This document shows positions 1-8,876 of a stretch of DNA of 64,000 nt, piece after piece (position 1 is the stretch's first letter; every line of letters begins with the position of its first letter). The notes under the pieces were generated by a model that was not told the DNA's origin, ran no database searches, and saw only the letters and a list, made by a program, of their open reading frames with translations. Made by a program: the position numbers and the translations under genes. The DNA is from Olavius algarvensis Delta 4 endosymbiont (GTDB lineage Bacteria > Desulfobacterota > Desulfobacteria > Desulfobacterales > CAJINA01): NCBI GenBank assembly GCA_905176665.1, contig CAJINA010000084.1, forward strand, positions 62,001 through 126,000, written 5' to 3'.

Positions 1-110
1 AGGTAGGGCCTGTATTCCTACTTTCCTGAGGAACTGCCGCCAGTGATATTTACCCAATAGATGGAACCTTTTTTTATCACCGTGTTCGTTATTTCTGTTG
101 ATGGGGTCAT
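1..110 (-). pseudogene. MazF/PemK-like toxin N-terminus, interrupted by TAG, runs off the window
   Basis: Directly downstream of the antitoxin-like gene, an ATG at 110 (or 113) opens a frame whose residues include KKGSIYWVNITGG, resembling the start of MazF/PemK endoribonucleases (K-x-G-x-I-Y-W-V-N). The frame meets a TAG at 18-20. The codons after it read E-Y-R-P-Y-L, resembling the next conserved MazF segment (R-P-x-x-V), so homology seems to continue past the stop. Likely a nonsense-inactivated toxin. A pyrrolysine or suppressed amber codon is a remote alternative. The assignment rests on about 35 residues and is uncertain. Confidence 0.35.
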
Positions 111-137
111 CATCGTTGGTATCGGGTTCGTCGGGGA

Positions 138-392
138 TCAATCTTTTGGGATAGGCGCAGCCAGGATCTGCTCCCGGCAAACAGCGTCATTTGAAAAAAC
201 TTCGTCATAGGCGCAGCGCAGACTGTGATTCTGCTCATCGATCAACTCCTCCCTCAGCAGATCCGAGATCAACCGGCTGCGCGAAATCCCTTTTTGGTTG
301 CTTAGCTCGTCTATCTCACGCAGCAGGTCTTCTGGAATGGTCATTGCGACCTTTTTGGTATTCACTTTATTATTATTTTTTTGTATTGTCAT
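138..392 (-). CDS. Ribbon-helix-helix (CopG-type) antitoxin/repressor
   Basis: 84-residue protein with a typical RHH fold pattern: a short strand (KKVAMTIPEDL) followed by two helices (residues about 18-50, with GISRSRLISDLLREEL). Such proteins dimerise, insert the strand into the DNA major groove and usually autorepress toxin-antitoxin operons. The acidic or polar C-terminal half (residues 51-84) would be the toxin-binding tail. The MazF-like remnant follows within 30 bp on the same strand, which fits a MazEF-like pair with an RHH antitoxin. Antitoxin function is inferred from context only. Confidence 0.7.
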   Translation of the reverse strand: MTIQKNNNKVNTKKVAMTIPEDLLREIDELSNQKGISRSRLISDLLREELIDEQNHSLRCAYDEVFSNDAVCREQILAAPIPKD

Positions 393-1029
393 TTTATACT
401 ACCTTTTTATATTACTCCGTATTTGTTCTCAATATTTTGCGGGACGTTGGTGGTACGCAAACTGATTAGAAGGGATGATATCAAAAAGGAGTTGGATTTC
501 AGGGCATTGCTCCGTCCGGTCAGTTACAAAACCAACCTGCAGGTGGTGCAATTTAGAAATTTTCGCGACTATGATTTAGTCGACATAGCCGATGCCAGCG
601 ACTCTATCTATTTGTCGCAGTTTTTGATGCCCTGTGGGCGTGTCATTGGATGCGCCCAGCATGGTATGATGTTTTGTTCATACCTTATTGGACTACTCAT
701 GTCAAGTGTCAGGTGTGTTTTTTAAGAATGGATCTGTATGGCCGTTAACAGGTGTCCCTCTGTCCCCTATATATCGTCTAACATTTTATTTTCTTTAGAT
801 TTATATTCGCATTTCGGGTTCGGTCCGCGCTGTTTACCTTTAGGTGACGATTTCACCGTTTATGCTGGAATTTCAAATTTTCGGATACCTGATCGAAACT
901 CGCATGGCAGTTTGCAGCTAACCCATGCCCAGATTGAGTCTGATATTTAGGCCTGGAGGTATAAACGTGAACAGTATTTACACATTATCAGCCCCTTGCT
1001 GATTAGTTTATCTGTGTTATATTACCCGT
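393..1029. other. Intergenic region with no supported gene
   Basis: AT-rich, poorly coding stretch. Open frames at 381-725 and 738-950 on the plus strand have no recognisable domain, poor start contexts and skewed composition, so no gene is called. Apart from the upstream region of the antitoxin gene, nothing specific is visible before the hairpin repeat at 1030. Confidence 0.5.
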
Positions 1030-1170
1030 GAAGCTTTCTTAAAAGAGCCTATTGGCCCAATCTCAGCGTTGGGCACAAATATCAAATCCTCGAAATACCA
1101 ATTGTATTCCTCCGGTTTGATATTCACGGCCGCCTTGATATTGAACCAAAATCCAATTTAAAAAAGCTTC
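1030..1170. repeat. Dispersed hairpin element, copy A
   Basis: Ends are GAAGCTTTCTTAAA and TTTAAAAAAGCTTC, inverted with one mismatch. The interior shows the family core: ATTGGCCCAA near the left end, ATCAAATCCTCGAAATAC pairing with GTATTCCTCCGGTTTGATAT in the middle, and CGCCTTGA...TTGAACCAAAATCC at the right end. It lies about 90 bp upstream of cooC. Confidence 0.75.
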
Positions 1171-1262
1171 ACAGCGGGTATAATAAATCCTAAATTATTA
1201 GTTACATAACTCAATCTGAAATGTATTTCTACCCGCAACGAGACTTCCTGAAAGGATAGCAA

Positions 1263-2024
1263 ATGAAACTGGCCATCAGCGGTAAAGGCGGGGTTGGAAA
1301 GACCACCTTCTCATCCCTTCTAATTCGCACCTTGAATGAAAACGGCAAACACGTTCTGGCTATAGACGCCGATCCCGATGCAAACCTGGCCGCCGCCCTG
1401 GGAATCGATGGGGCCGACGAAATCACTCCCATTGCCGAAATGAAAGAGCTAATCTTTGAACGCACCGAAGCCAAACCAGGCACCATTGGCGGCTTTTTCA
1501 AGCTCAATCCCAAAGTGGATGACCTGCCCGACGCTCTTTCGGCCAAATTGGACAATATCAAAATGATGCGACTGGGCGGCGTGCAGAAAGGCGGTTCCGG
1601 CTGCATCTGCCCCGAAAGCACCCTGCTGAGGGCCCTGGTAACCCACGTGGTCCTGGCCCGCGACGAAGTGGTCGTAATGGATATGGAAGCCGGCATCGAG
1701 CACCTGGGTCGCGCCACGGCGCGGGCAGTGGACAAATTGATCGTGGTTGTGGAACCGGGACGCCGCAGTCTCGACACCGCCGGGCATATCCGACAGCTGG
1801 CGGCAGAGATCGGCGTAACCAGCATTGCCGTGGTTGGGAATAAGATCCGCGGCCAGAAAGATGAAGAGTTTCTTAAAAAACACCTCCCGGATTTTGATTT
1901 TTTAGGTTTTATCCCCTACGATGGTGACTTGATCGAAGCCGATCTGGATGGTATCTCGCCGTATGACACGGATGCGCAATCCAAAGTGGTTGTAAAGGAT
2001 ATGATCGGACAGCTTGTAAATTAA
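1263..2024 (+). CDS. cooC: CooC/AcsF-like nickel-insertion ATPase
   Basis: 253-residue SIMIBI-class P-loop ATPase of the MinD/NifH/CooC group. It has a deviant Walker A, GKGGVGKTT (residues 7-15), the DADPDANL segment (35-42) and a CxC motif (Cys114, Cys116), which in characterised CooC proteins binds nickel or zinc at the dimer interface. CooC matures the Ni-Fe-S C-cluster of CO dehydrogenase and AcsF the acetyl-CoA synthase A-cluster. The length is typical. No CODH/ACS structural gene lies in this window, so this is an orphan copy, consistent with a Wood-Ljungdahl pathway elsewhere in the genome. A hairpin repeat begins 2 bp after its stop codon. Confidence 0.85.
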   Translation: MKLAISGKGGVGKTTFSSLLIRTLNENGKHVLAIDADPDANLAAALGIDGADEITPIAEMKELIFERTEAKPGTIGGFFKLNPKVDDLPDALSAKLDNIKMMRLGGVQKGGSGCICPESTLLRALVTHVVLARDEVVVMDMEAGIEHLGRATARAVDKLIVVVEPGRRSLDTAGHIRQLAAEIGVTSIAVVGNKIRGQKDEEFLKKHLPDFDFLGFIPYDGDLIEADLDGISPYDTDAQSKVVVKDMIGQLVN

Positions 2025-2025
2025 C

Positions 2026-2230
2026 AGAAGCCATCTCAAAATAGCATTTTGGCCCAATCTCTGTGCTGGGCGTGAATTTCAAATCCTCGAAATACTACAG
2101 TATTTGCCATGCAAGGCATTGGCTACGCTGGCACCTCGGGTTTAAAATTCACGTCCGCCTTGCCTGTTCGGCCTAGCCTGTAAGGCGTGGACGGGACCTT
2201 GAACCAAAATCCTGTTTTGAGATGGCTTCT
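2026..2230. repeat. Dispersed hairpin element, copy B (longest)
   Basis: Perfect 16-bp terminal inverted repeat, AGAAGCCATCTCAAAA and TTTTGAGATGGCTTCT. The family core is present, but the central loop and right part carry extra palindromic segments (TGCCATGCAAGGCATTGGC region), giving 205 bp. It sits 2 bp downstream of the cooC stop and could form a very long mRNA hairpin, acting as a terminator or 3'-end stabiliser. Confidence 0.8.
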
Positions 2231-2280
2231 ATCATTATATATTTAGAGCTTACACAATCCCTTTTTAGAGCATCATTTTA

Positions 2281-4395
2281 ATGGGCGGACCTAAAAGACA
2301 CTACCACCGGCATCGTAAAAAATACGTCCGGAAAAAACCTCGCATCCTGAAGATCAAGCCGGGAGCCGACGCCAGCCTGAAAACGGTCTTTGCCGGGATC
2401 GGCAAACCGCCCCAAAAACCTTTCACCCCCGACGATTTTCAAATTGATGCCGTTGCCGCGGTAAAAACAAGCGATTGCCTGGTAACTGCTCCCACGGGTG
2501 CGGGTAAGACCTGGATCGCCGAGCAGTCCATTGCGGCAGTGCTCAAGGACGGTGGCCGGGCTTGGTACGCATCACCGCTCAAAGCCCTGACGAACGCTAA
2601 ATATGCCGAGTTTGGCGAGCTGTTCGGAAAGAATAATGTCGGTATTTTGACAGGTGACCGCAAGGAGAATCCGGATGCCCCCGTGATAACCGGGACAACC
2701 GAGATCCTGCGCAATCAGCTTTACGATGCCATGCACCGCGGGGAGACCCTGGATACCAGTTTTGTCATTTTGGATGAGGCCCACTTTCTGGGTGATCCTG
2801 ACAGGGGCGTGGTCTGGGAAGAGATCATGATTTACCTGCCGGCGCGGATCCCCCTGCTCATGCTCTCGGCGACCATCAACAATGCCGACCAGATTGCCGC
2901 CTGGCTGGAAAACCTGCGGGCCAAACCCTGCACCGTGATTCCGGAAAGCCAGCGCCCGGTGCCGCTGGCGCCGCTTTTTTTCCACCCTTCCGGCACCCTG
3001 ATGCCCCTTACCGTGCCCGGTAAACCCGGAAAAAACAAACGGCTTTTCAAAAAGGTGCATGCCTATGTCGCCACCAAGAATCCGCCTCAGCTGGCGCCGC
3101 CCAGAAAACTCCCGCCATTCGGTGAGATGCTCAAGGTGTTACGCAAATACCAGCTGCTGCCAGCTATTTTTTTTCTGAAATCGCGAGCTGATTGTGACAA
3201 TGCCTTGGAATTGTGCCGCCAGAATTCCGGCCACCCTCAGGATCGTCTGGCCCGGTTGGCCGATCGCATTGAAGAACTGACGGCCGCCAGCTCTCATACA
3301 GCTGACCACCGCCACAAGTGGCACCTGGAAAACCTGGCTGTGGGAGCCCACCACAGCGGTCAGCTCCCGGCCTGGAAGATCGTGCTGGAGACGTTGATGA
3401 CGGAAGGCCTGCTGGATGCGGTCTTTGCCACCTCTACGGTTGCTGCGGGGGTGAACTTCCCGGCCCGCACGGTTGTTTTTTTCAATTCGGACCGCTTCAA
3501 CGGCACCGAGTTTCTGCCCCTGACGCCCACGGAATTTCACCAGATGACGGGTCGGGCCGGACGCCGCGGCATGGACAAGATCGGATTCGTGGTGGCCGTC
3601 CCCGGCAGATTCATGGACATCCGTGCGGCAGCCCAGCTGATGTCCGCCCCGCCGTCCAATGTCATGAGCCAGATTCGGATCAACTTTTCCATGGTGTTGA
3701 ACCTGCTGTTGTCGCACGCCCCGAGCCAGGTGCGCGATCTGCTCGAACGATCCTTTGCCGCATACCAGATAACGGACAAAGTCAAGGGGAAGCGGCTCAG
3801 AAGGTACGTGGGCTACGGGCAACGGCATCTTATCGAAGACTTCAACCGGCACCTGGAGTTTCTAAGGCACCACAAGTATGTTGCGAATGATGGGACCCTG
3901 ACCGAAGACGGCCAATGGGCCTCCCGGCTTAGAGTGGATCAGCCCCTCTTGATCGCCGAGGGTTTCCGGCACGGAATTTTCCCGGATACAGATCCGGCCC
4001 TTTTGGCAGCCATCATGGCCATCTTCGTATTCGAGCGGGAAGCCGACGAAAAGCTGGAAAAGAAACTGGTGGCAAAATCGTTGCGCAAACTCTACCAGGA
4101 ATTTGCGGTTACCCTATCGCCTTTCATCGATGAAATGGCCGGCTGGGGATTTGAAACCCGGGTGATGTACCTGCGGCCGGCGGCCGCCCTGCACGCCTGG
4201 GCCCGCGGTTTTCCCTGGGAGTTCATCATCGAAATTTCTGGATTGGAGGAAGGCAACCTGGTGATGTTGATTCTGCGGACTGCAGACAACCTGAGGCATA
4301 TTCGCGCATTGAAAGACATTTTCCCTGAGGCGGCCGCAAGCGCCGGGGAGGCGATAGATCTCCTTTTGAAAGATCCGGTGCAAACGACTACATGA
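2281..4395 (+). CDS. Ski2-like superfamily 2 DEAH-box helicase
   Basis: 704-residue ATP-dependent helicase. It shows Walker A APTGAGKT (residues 70-77), DEAH (165-168), motif III SAT (196-198), and in the second RecA domain GVNFPARTVVFFN and motif VI QMTGRAGRRGMD (from 421), a signature of the Ski2/Mtr4/Hel308 group. The N-terminus is strongly basic (H/R/K-rich, residues 4-25), consistent with nucleic-acid binding. The C-terminal 200 residues are helical and lack a recognisable accessory motif. Likely RNA or DNA unwinding or remodelling; the substrate is unknown. It appears monocistronic, with a hairpin element upstream and palindromic repeats downstream. Confidence 0.85.
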   Translation: MGGPKRHYHRHRKKYVRKKPRILKIKPGADASLKTVFAGIGKPPQKPFTPDDFQIDAVAAVKTSDCLVTAPTGAGKTWIAEQSIAAVLKDGGRAWYASPLKALTNAKYAEFGELFGKNNVGILTGDRKENPDAPVITGTTEILRNQLYDAMHRGETLDTSFVILDEAHFLGDPDRGVVWEEIMIYLPARIPLLMLSATINNADQIAAWLENLRAKPCTVIPESQRPVPLAPLFFHPSGTLMPLTVPGKPGKNKRLFKKVHAYVATKNPPQLAPPRKLPPFGEMLKVLRKYQLLPAIFFLKSRADCDNALELCRQNSGHPQDRLARLADRIEELTAASSHTADHRHKWHLENLAVGAHHSGQLPAWKIVLETLMTEGLLDAVFATSTVAAGVNFPARTVVFFNSDRFNGTEFLPLTPTEFHQMTGRAGRRGMDKIGFVVAVPGRFMDIRAAAQLMSAPPSNVMSQIRINFSMVLNLLLSHAPSQVRDLLERSFAAYQITDKVKGKRLRRYVGYGQRHLIEDFNRHLEFLRHHKYVANDGTLTEDGQWASRLRVDQPLLIAEGFRHGIFPDTDPALLAAIMAIFVFEREADEKLEKKLVAKSLRKLYQEFAVTLSPFIDEMAGWGFETRVMYLRPAAALHAWARGFPWEFIIEISGLEEGNLVMLILRTADNLRHIRALKDIFPEAAASAGEAIDLLLKDPVQTTT

Positions 4396-4419
4396 GCAGT
4401 CGGGAAGTTTTGTGGTCCT

Positions 4420-4513
4420 GCCGGTCCCGGATCGTGTCCGGGATGACGTATCCGGCATCCAGGAGCGTTTCCTTTTACCGGACTGGATCCCGGATCAAGT
4501 CCGGGATGACGGG
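4420..4513. repeat. Two copies of a palindromic TCCCGGATC-type repeat
   Basis: Two palindromic units built on CCCGGATCnnGTCCGGGATGAC (about 4421-4446 and 4485-4512) lie between convergent genes (helicase and HD-domain protein). This is a common extragenic palindrome in proteobacteria. A role as bidirectional terminator is plausible but not demonstrated. Confidence 0.7.
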
Positions 4514-4523
4514 GAATTGCAGC

Positions 4524-5123
4524 CTACGGAGAACCTTGGTTGGCCGTTCTGAACCTTTCCAACTTTTTTTCAAAATCAAGTAGATCGAGGTGATCGCTAA
4601 GCTCGGTGGCTGAAAAGGGCAGATCGGCAAACAGCTTGGCCTCGATGGCTTCAGCTTCCCGATGCATACAATCCAGCCAACTGCCCAACTCGCTCGAGCC
4701 ATTATATCGTTTCATTAGATCCGCCATGCGCTCATCCAGCGACACCACCGTGTCGTGCATCACGCGCTTGTCGGCGTAGTTCACGATTTCCGCTGCGGTA
4801 GGCCCTCCTTGCGCTTCGAAACCAGCCAACCTCACATGCTGCCTGACGGTATCCGCCACTTCCGGATAGCCCTGCTCTTGCAGGTAATCCGCGCCCGTAC
4901 CATCATGGCGTTCCTTTGTATTCAGGCTCCGGGTCTTGGTGATATCGTGCAGCAGCGCCGCGGCCTTGATAAGGTCGGGATTCAAGTGACGCCCGCCGGA
5001 ATTCAGGCTTTCCACCAGGAGGGTTGCCACCTGGCATACCCGGATCGAATGGGCCAAAATGTTGGGCAGCATTGCCATTTTTGCCATTATCCGATAGCAT
5101 TGATTTTCTGAGGGGATGCTCAT
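4524..5123 (-). CDS. HD-domain phosphohydrolase
   Basis: About 199 residues from the ATG at 5123. An upstream GTG at 5144 is in frame but has no ribosome-binding site. The HD signature is visible: a first His in LPNILAHSIRV (His25) and the HD pair in AALLHDITK (His59-Asp60), then a His-rich stretch (RQHVRLAGF) and D in NYADKRV, the usual metal ligands. Family members are metal-dependent phosphohydrolases acting on nucleotides or related phosphoesters; the substrate cannot be told from sequence. It is convergent with the helicase and apparently monocistronic. Confidence 0.8.
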   Translation of the reverse strand: MSIPSENQCYRIMAKMAMLPNILAHSIRVCQVATLLVESLNSGGRHLNPDLIKAAALLHDITKTRSLNTKERHDGTGADYLQEQGYPEVADTVRQHVRLAGFEAQGGPTAAEIVNYADKRVMHDTVVSLDERMADLMKRYNGSSELGSWLDCMHREAEAIEAKLFADLPFSATELSDHLDLLDFEKKLERFRTANQGSP

Positions 5124-5314
5124 CAAACAATTTTTCCTAATCACGCTTGGGTTCCGTCCAATGCACCGCCGGTAAATCGGACCGGCTGTTATCTTTGAGA
5201 TCTCTTATACTATCTGCTATTGATCCTGTACAACTTAAAACCCGTCAACGCCTTTTTTACGGTTCCTGCAGTTTTTTACTTGACGTGAGAATTGATCCCC
5301 CGTAAAGGGGCCCA

Positions 5315-5460
5315 AGAAGCAATCCTAAAATAAGCCTTTTGGCCCAATCTCTGTGTTGAGCGTACGTATCAAATCCTCGAAATACTTTAAGTATTCCTCC
5401 GGGTTGATACGTACACCCGCCTTGACCTTGGACCAAAATGCATATTTTACGACCGCTTCT
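5315..5460. repeat. Dispersed hairpin element, copy C
   Basis: Begins AGAAGCAATCCTAAAATA and ends TATTTTACGACCGCTTCT; the arms are complementary with a few mismatches. The core TTTTGGCCCAATCTC...ATCAAATCCTCGAAATAC...GTATTCCTCCGGGTTGAT...CCTTGGACCAAAAT is intact. It lies 38 bp upstream of the enoyl-CoA hydratase gene. Confidence 0.78.
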
Positions 5461-5498
5461 ATTACTCCTTAAAACATATTGATCAAAAAGGATACGCC

Positions 5499-6263
5499 AT
5501 GGAATTTGAATGCATCATTTATGAAAAGAATGCAGGGATGGCCACCATCAAACTCAACCGGCCTAAAGTCTTGAATGCGATGAACAAGCAGCTTTGGCTC
5601 GATTTCCAGGCTGCCCTGGAAGATGCAAAACACGACGGTGCAGTCAAGGCGGTAATCATAACCGGTGAAGGCCGGGCCTTCTCAACCGGGGCCGATCTGA
5701 AGGAATCCAAAACCCGCAGTATTGAAGATTACCGCGATTACCTTGAGGAACTACAGGAAGCCTCGCGCAAAATTCTCAAATTCGAGAAACCAACGATTGC
5801 GGCCATCAACGGCTATGCCCTGGGGTCGGGATATGAATTGGCCCTGGCCTGTGATATCCGCCTGGCAGCCGAAGATGCCCTGATCGGCTCTCCGGAAGCC
5901 AAGGTCACCTCATCGGTGACCGGTGGGGCCCTGCGATTGGTCCAGGACCTGGTGGGACCGGGCAAAGCCAAGGAACTGCTCTTCACCGCCGAAAACATTG
6001 ATGGCCGGGAAGCCGCCCGTATCGGGCTTGTAAACAAGGCTGTGCCTGCCGAGCAGTTGCTGGATGAAGCCAACGCCATGGCTGAAAAGATTGCCGCCAA
6101 CTCGGCTTTCTCGATCAAAATGATTAAAAAGGGACTGCACATGGCCCAGGGGGAAGCGAGCCTGGAAGCCATCATGGGTTTTGAAGTGGAGGCCTGCCTG
6201 GCGTGCGTATCGACCAAGGAACGTCAGGCGTCGTTGCAGGACTTCGAAGATCGAAAAAAATAG
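5499..6263 (+). CDS. Enoyl-CoA hydratase/isomerase (crotonase family)
   Basis: 254-residue crotonase. The first oxyanion-hole segment is GRAFSTGADLKE (residues 58-69) and the second INGYALGSGYELALACD (103-119). Both acidic residues expected of a hydratase are present: Glu113 (GYELA) and Glu133 (SPEAKV). It would hydrate trans-2-enoyl-CoA to 3-hydroxyacyl-CoA in beta-oxidation or a related CoA pathway in the cytoplasm. The ATG is preceded by AAAAGGATACGCC. The TAG stop overlaps the first base pairs of a hairpin repeat. The ADP-forming acyl-CoA synthetase is the next plus-strand gene. Confidence 0.88.
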   Translation: MEFECIIYEKNAGMATIKLNRPKVLNAMNKQLWLDFQAALEDAKHDGAVKAVIITGEGRAFSTGADLKESKTRSIEDYRDYLEELQEASRKILKFEKPTIAAINGYALGSGYELALACDIRLAAEDALIGSPEAKVTSSVTGGALRLVQDLVGPGKAKELLFTAENIDGREAARIGLVNKAVPAEQLLDEANAMAEKIAANSAFSIKMIKKGLHMAQGEASLEAIMGFEVEACLACVSTKERQASLQDFEDRKK

Positions 6264-6407
6264 AAGCTGCTTCAAAATTGCGTCTAAGGCCCAAGCTCGG
6301 TGTCGAGCCGTTGGATTTAATCCTCGAAATATTCCATATATTCCTCCGATTAAATTCAACGGCTCGCCTTGACCTTGAACCTGAGCCAAAATTTTGAAAC
6401 AGCATCT
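6262..6407. repeat. Dispersed hairpin element, copy D
   Basis: Terminal arms AGAAGCTGCTTCAAAAT and ATTTTGAAACAGCATCT match with two mismatches. The interior hairpin (TTAATCCTCGAAATATTC with TATTCCTCCGATTAAATTC) and the CCTTGAACC motif are present. The left arm overlaps the stop codon of the enoyl-CoA hydratase gene, which argues that it acts on the mRNA 3' end. Confidence 0.78.
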
Positions 6408-6557
6408 CCTAAACTTGGCTTCCAGGATGTTCTGGGACAAATGAAATGCTTAAAAGACGTTACTTGAACCCTAGCATATTTACGTCACCAAAAGTTATAT
6501 TCGCTTGCATGAATCTTTTAATTGGAAAAAGTTCAAAACACTAAAAGGAATAAAATC

Positions 6558-8693
6558 ATGCTTGAAAAAGTACTCAATGCCGAATCGGTCGCAGTGGTGG
6601 GCGCCTCGAAAAACGAAACCAAACGGGGGTATCAGACCATTCGCACCCTGCTGGAAGAAAAGTATGAAGGCAATATCTACCCGGTCAATCCCAAGGAGAC
6701 ATCCATCCTGGGTTTTAAGTGCCATAAGGCTGTTTCTGAAATCGAGGGGTTCGTCGATCTGGCACTCATTGCCACGCCGGCGCGTACCCTGCCAGTCGTC
6801 CTCGAAGACTGCGGTAAGAAGGGGGTACAGGGTGCTGTGATTCTGGCCGGCGGATTTGGTGAAACCGGGCAGGACGGACGTAAACTGGAAAATGAAGTGG
6901 TGGCCATAGCAGACAAACATGGCATCCGCCTGATTGGCCCCAACACATCCGGGATGATGAATCTGAAGGCCGGCCTGAACCTCGTAGGAATGCGGGATGT
7001 CCCCAAGGGCGACATCGCCCTGCTCTCTCAAAGCGGCAACATGGCGCTGACGTTGATCACCGAGGCCCGCTTGAAAAGTAAAAAGGGCTTTTCCTACTAT
7101 GTCGGCGTCGGCAACGAGGCGGACATCAAGTTTCATGAATACCTGGAGTTCTTCCGTCAGGATCCCCAGACCCGTGTGATTCTCATGTATGTGGAAGGCA
7201 TGCGCCAGGGCCGCAAGTTTCTCGAACAGGCCTATAAAACCACCATCGAAAAGCCGGTGGTACTTCTCAAAAGCGGCCGTTCGGCCACCGGCAAACGGTC
7301 CGCCGGCTCCCACACCGGCGCCCTGGCCGGGATGTCTGCGGTTGCCGACGGTGCTTTCAAACGCGCGGGCATCATTACCGTGGAAAAATCAGACCAACTA
7401 TTTCCCGCGGCCGAGGCGCTCTCCAACCTGCCGCCTATCAAAAACAACAAGGTCGCCATACTGGCAGATGGTGGCGGCCATGCTACCATCGCTGCGGACC
7501 TATTGACTGACCTTGGGGTAGAAATCCCTGAATTGGGCAAGAAAACCCAACAGCGCCTGCGGGAACTGCTACCGGCCGCAGCCTCTGTGCCGAACCCGGT
7601 AGACGTGGCCGGAGGCACGGACTCGGATCCTTCGATTTTTGCCGACTGCGCCCGGGCCATATTGAAGGACCCCAATGTCGGCGGCCTACTGGTCGTCGGC
7701 CTCTTTGGAGGGTATGGTATCCGCTTTGCCGAAAGTCTATCCCTGATGGAGGAAGATGCGGCCCACCGTATGGGTAAAATGGTTAAAAAGAGTCAGAAAC
7801 CAATCGTGGTCCACAGCCTGTTCAGTTCCGCCCAGCCCCACAGCCTCGACCTGTTGCGCTATTACAAGATCCCCGTCTATGACTCGCTGGATGTGGCCAC
7901 TAAGTGCATTGGGGTACTCTCTGAATATGGCCAGTATCTCGGTGGTTATCATGCGAAATTCAGCTTTAACATTGAAGCCGGCAAAAAATCCCAGCCGGAA
8001 GTTCAGGTCTTGATTGACAATGCCCGCCAGGAAAAACGCCGCGCCCTGCTTGAACACGAAGCCAAACAGATCCTGACAGCCCATGGCGCGGACGTCGCGG
8101 ACCAGTTGCTCGCCGAAACTGCCGCTGATGCAGTGGCAGCCGCCAAGGCGACCAAAGGGCCGGTTGCGTTAAAAATCGTCTCCCCCGACATTTTGCATAA
8201 AAGTGATGCCGGCGGCGTCAAACTCAACCTGGTCGGTGATGCCAAGGTAGAAAAGGCCTTCAATGCCATCATGCGCAACGCAAAACGCTATGACGCCAAA
8301 GCCGATATTCGGGGCGTCCTGGTCACCCCTATGCTCAAGGATGGCATGGAGATCATTATCGGCACGAAGATCGACGACCAGTTCGGCCCGGTTATCATGT
8401 TCGGGATCGGGGGGGTCCTGGTAGAAGTGCTGAAAGATGTGGTCTTCCGCGTTCTGCCGATCTCACGCCGGTCGGCCCGCCATATGGTGGACGAAATTCG
8501 ATCGACCAAGCTGCTGGATGGCTTCCGGGGGGAGCGACCCAGTGATCGAAAAGCGGTCGTCAAACTCCTGCTCACCGTTTCGGAAATAACTGAAGCGTGC
8601 CCTGATATCGAAGAGCTGGATCTCAATCCGGTGCTGGTGCATGCGAAGGGCCTGAGCATTGCGGATGCCAGGGTAATTCTGAGAGAAGCATAA
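6558..8693 (+). CDS. ADP-forming acyl-CoA synthetase (fused alpha-beta)
   Basis: 711 residues from the ATG at 6558, preceded by AAAAGGAATAAAATC; an upstream in-frame ATG at 6522 lacks a good Shine-Dalgarno. Domain order: CoA-binding Rossmann domain (VAVVGASKN, about 11-19), two succinyl-CoA-ligase-like domains with LLSQSGNMALT and the phosphohistidine motif GSHTGALAGM (His252), and a C-terminal ATP-grasp domain (ALKIVSPDILHKSDAGGVKL onward). It interconverts acyl-CoA + ADP + Pi with acid + CoA + ATP. In anaerobes it yields ATP from acetyl-CoA or aryl/acyl-CoA. The exact acyl substrate is not determinable. Confidence 0.88.
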   Translation: MLEKVLNAESVAVVGASKNETKRGYQTIRTLLEEKYEGNIYPVNPKETSILGFKCHKAVSEIEGFVDLALIATPARTLPVVLEDCGKKGVQGAVILAGGFGETGQDGRKLENEVVAIADKHGIRLIGPNTSGMMNLKAGLNLVGMRDVPKGDIALLSQSGNMALTLITEARLKSKKGFSYYVGVGNEADIKFHEYLEFFRQDPQTRVILMYVEGMRQGRKFLEQAYKTTIEKPVVLLKSGRSATGKRSAGSHTGALAGMSAVADGAFKRAGIITVEKSDQLFPAAEALSNLPPIKNNKVAILADGGGHATIAADLLTDLGVEIPELGKKTQQRLRELLPAAASVPNPVDVAGGTDSDPSIFADCARAILKDPNVGGLLVVGLFGGYGIRFAESLSLMEEDAAHRMGKMVKKSQKPIVVHSLFSSAQPHSLDLLRYYKIPVYDSLDVATKCIGVLSEYGQYLGGYHAKFSFNIEAGKKSQPEVQVLIDNARQEKRRALLEHEAKQILTAHGADVADQLLAETAADAVAAAKATKGPVALKIVSPDILHKSDAGGVKLNLVGDAKVEKAFNAIMRNAKRYDAKADIRGVLVTPMLKDGMEIIIGTKIDDQFGPVIMFGIGGVLVEVLKDVVFRVLPISRRSARHMVDEIRSTKLLDGFRGERPSDRKAVVKLLLTVSEITEACPDIEELDLNPVLVHAKGLSIADARVILREA

Positions 8694-8724
8694 GGGAAAA
8701 ATCAAAACCAAAAGCAATGCATCG

Positions 8725-8871
8725 CGCAGAGGCGCTGAGAAATGCAAAAAACAGGATGTGAGCGCACTATCGTGGGCGAAATCGTTCAAACCTTTGGGCT
8801 GACCGTTCTTTGGCCTTAACCGGCGAAGCCGGAAATCATCATGCTTTTCTCTGCGTCTCTGCGCCTCTGCG
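8725..8871. repeat. Inverted extragenic repeat (CGCAGAGGCGC type)
   Basis: The arm CGCAGAGGCGCTGAGA at 8725-8740 is the reverse complement, with one mismatch, of TCTCTGCGCCTCTGCG at 8856-8871. The arms flank 115 bp between the convergent acyl-CoA synthetase and RND pump genes. Sequences of this type are common extragenic repeats in many bacteria. Confidence 0.65.
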
Positions 8872-8876
8872 AGAGA

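Noticed and set aside
381-950. Open frames of 114 and 70 residues on the plus strand
   Set aside because: No recognisable domain, poor start sites, atypical composition for this genome. Treated as chance frames.
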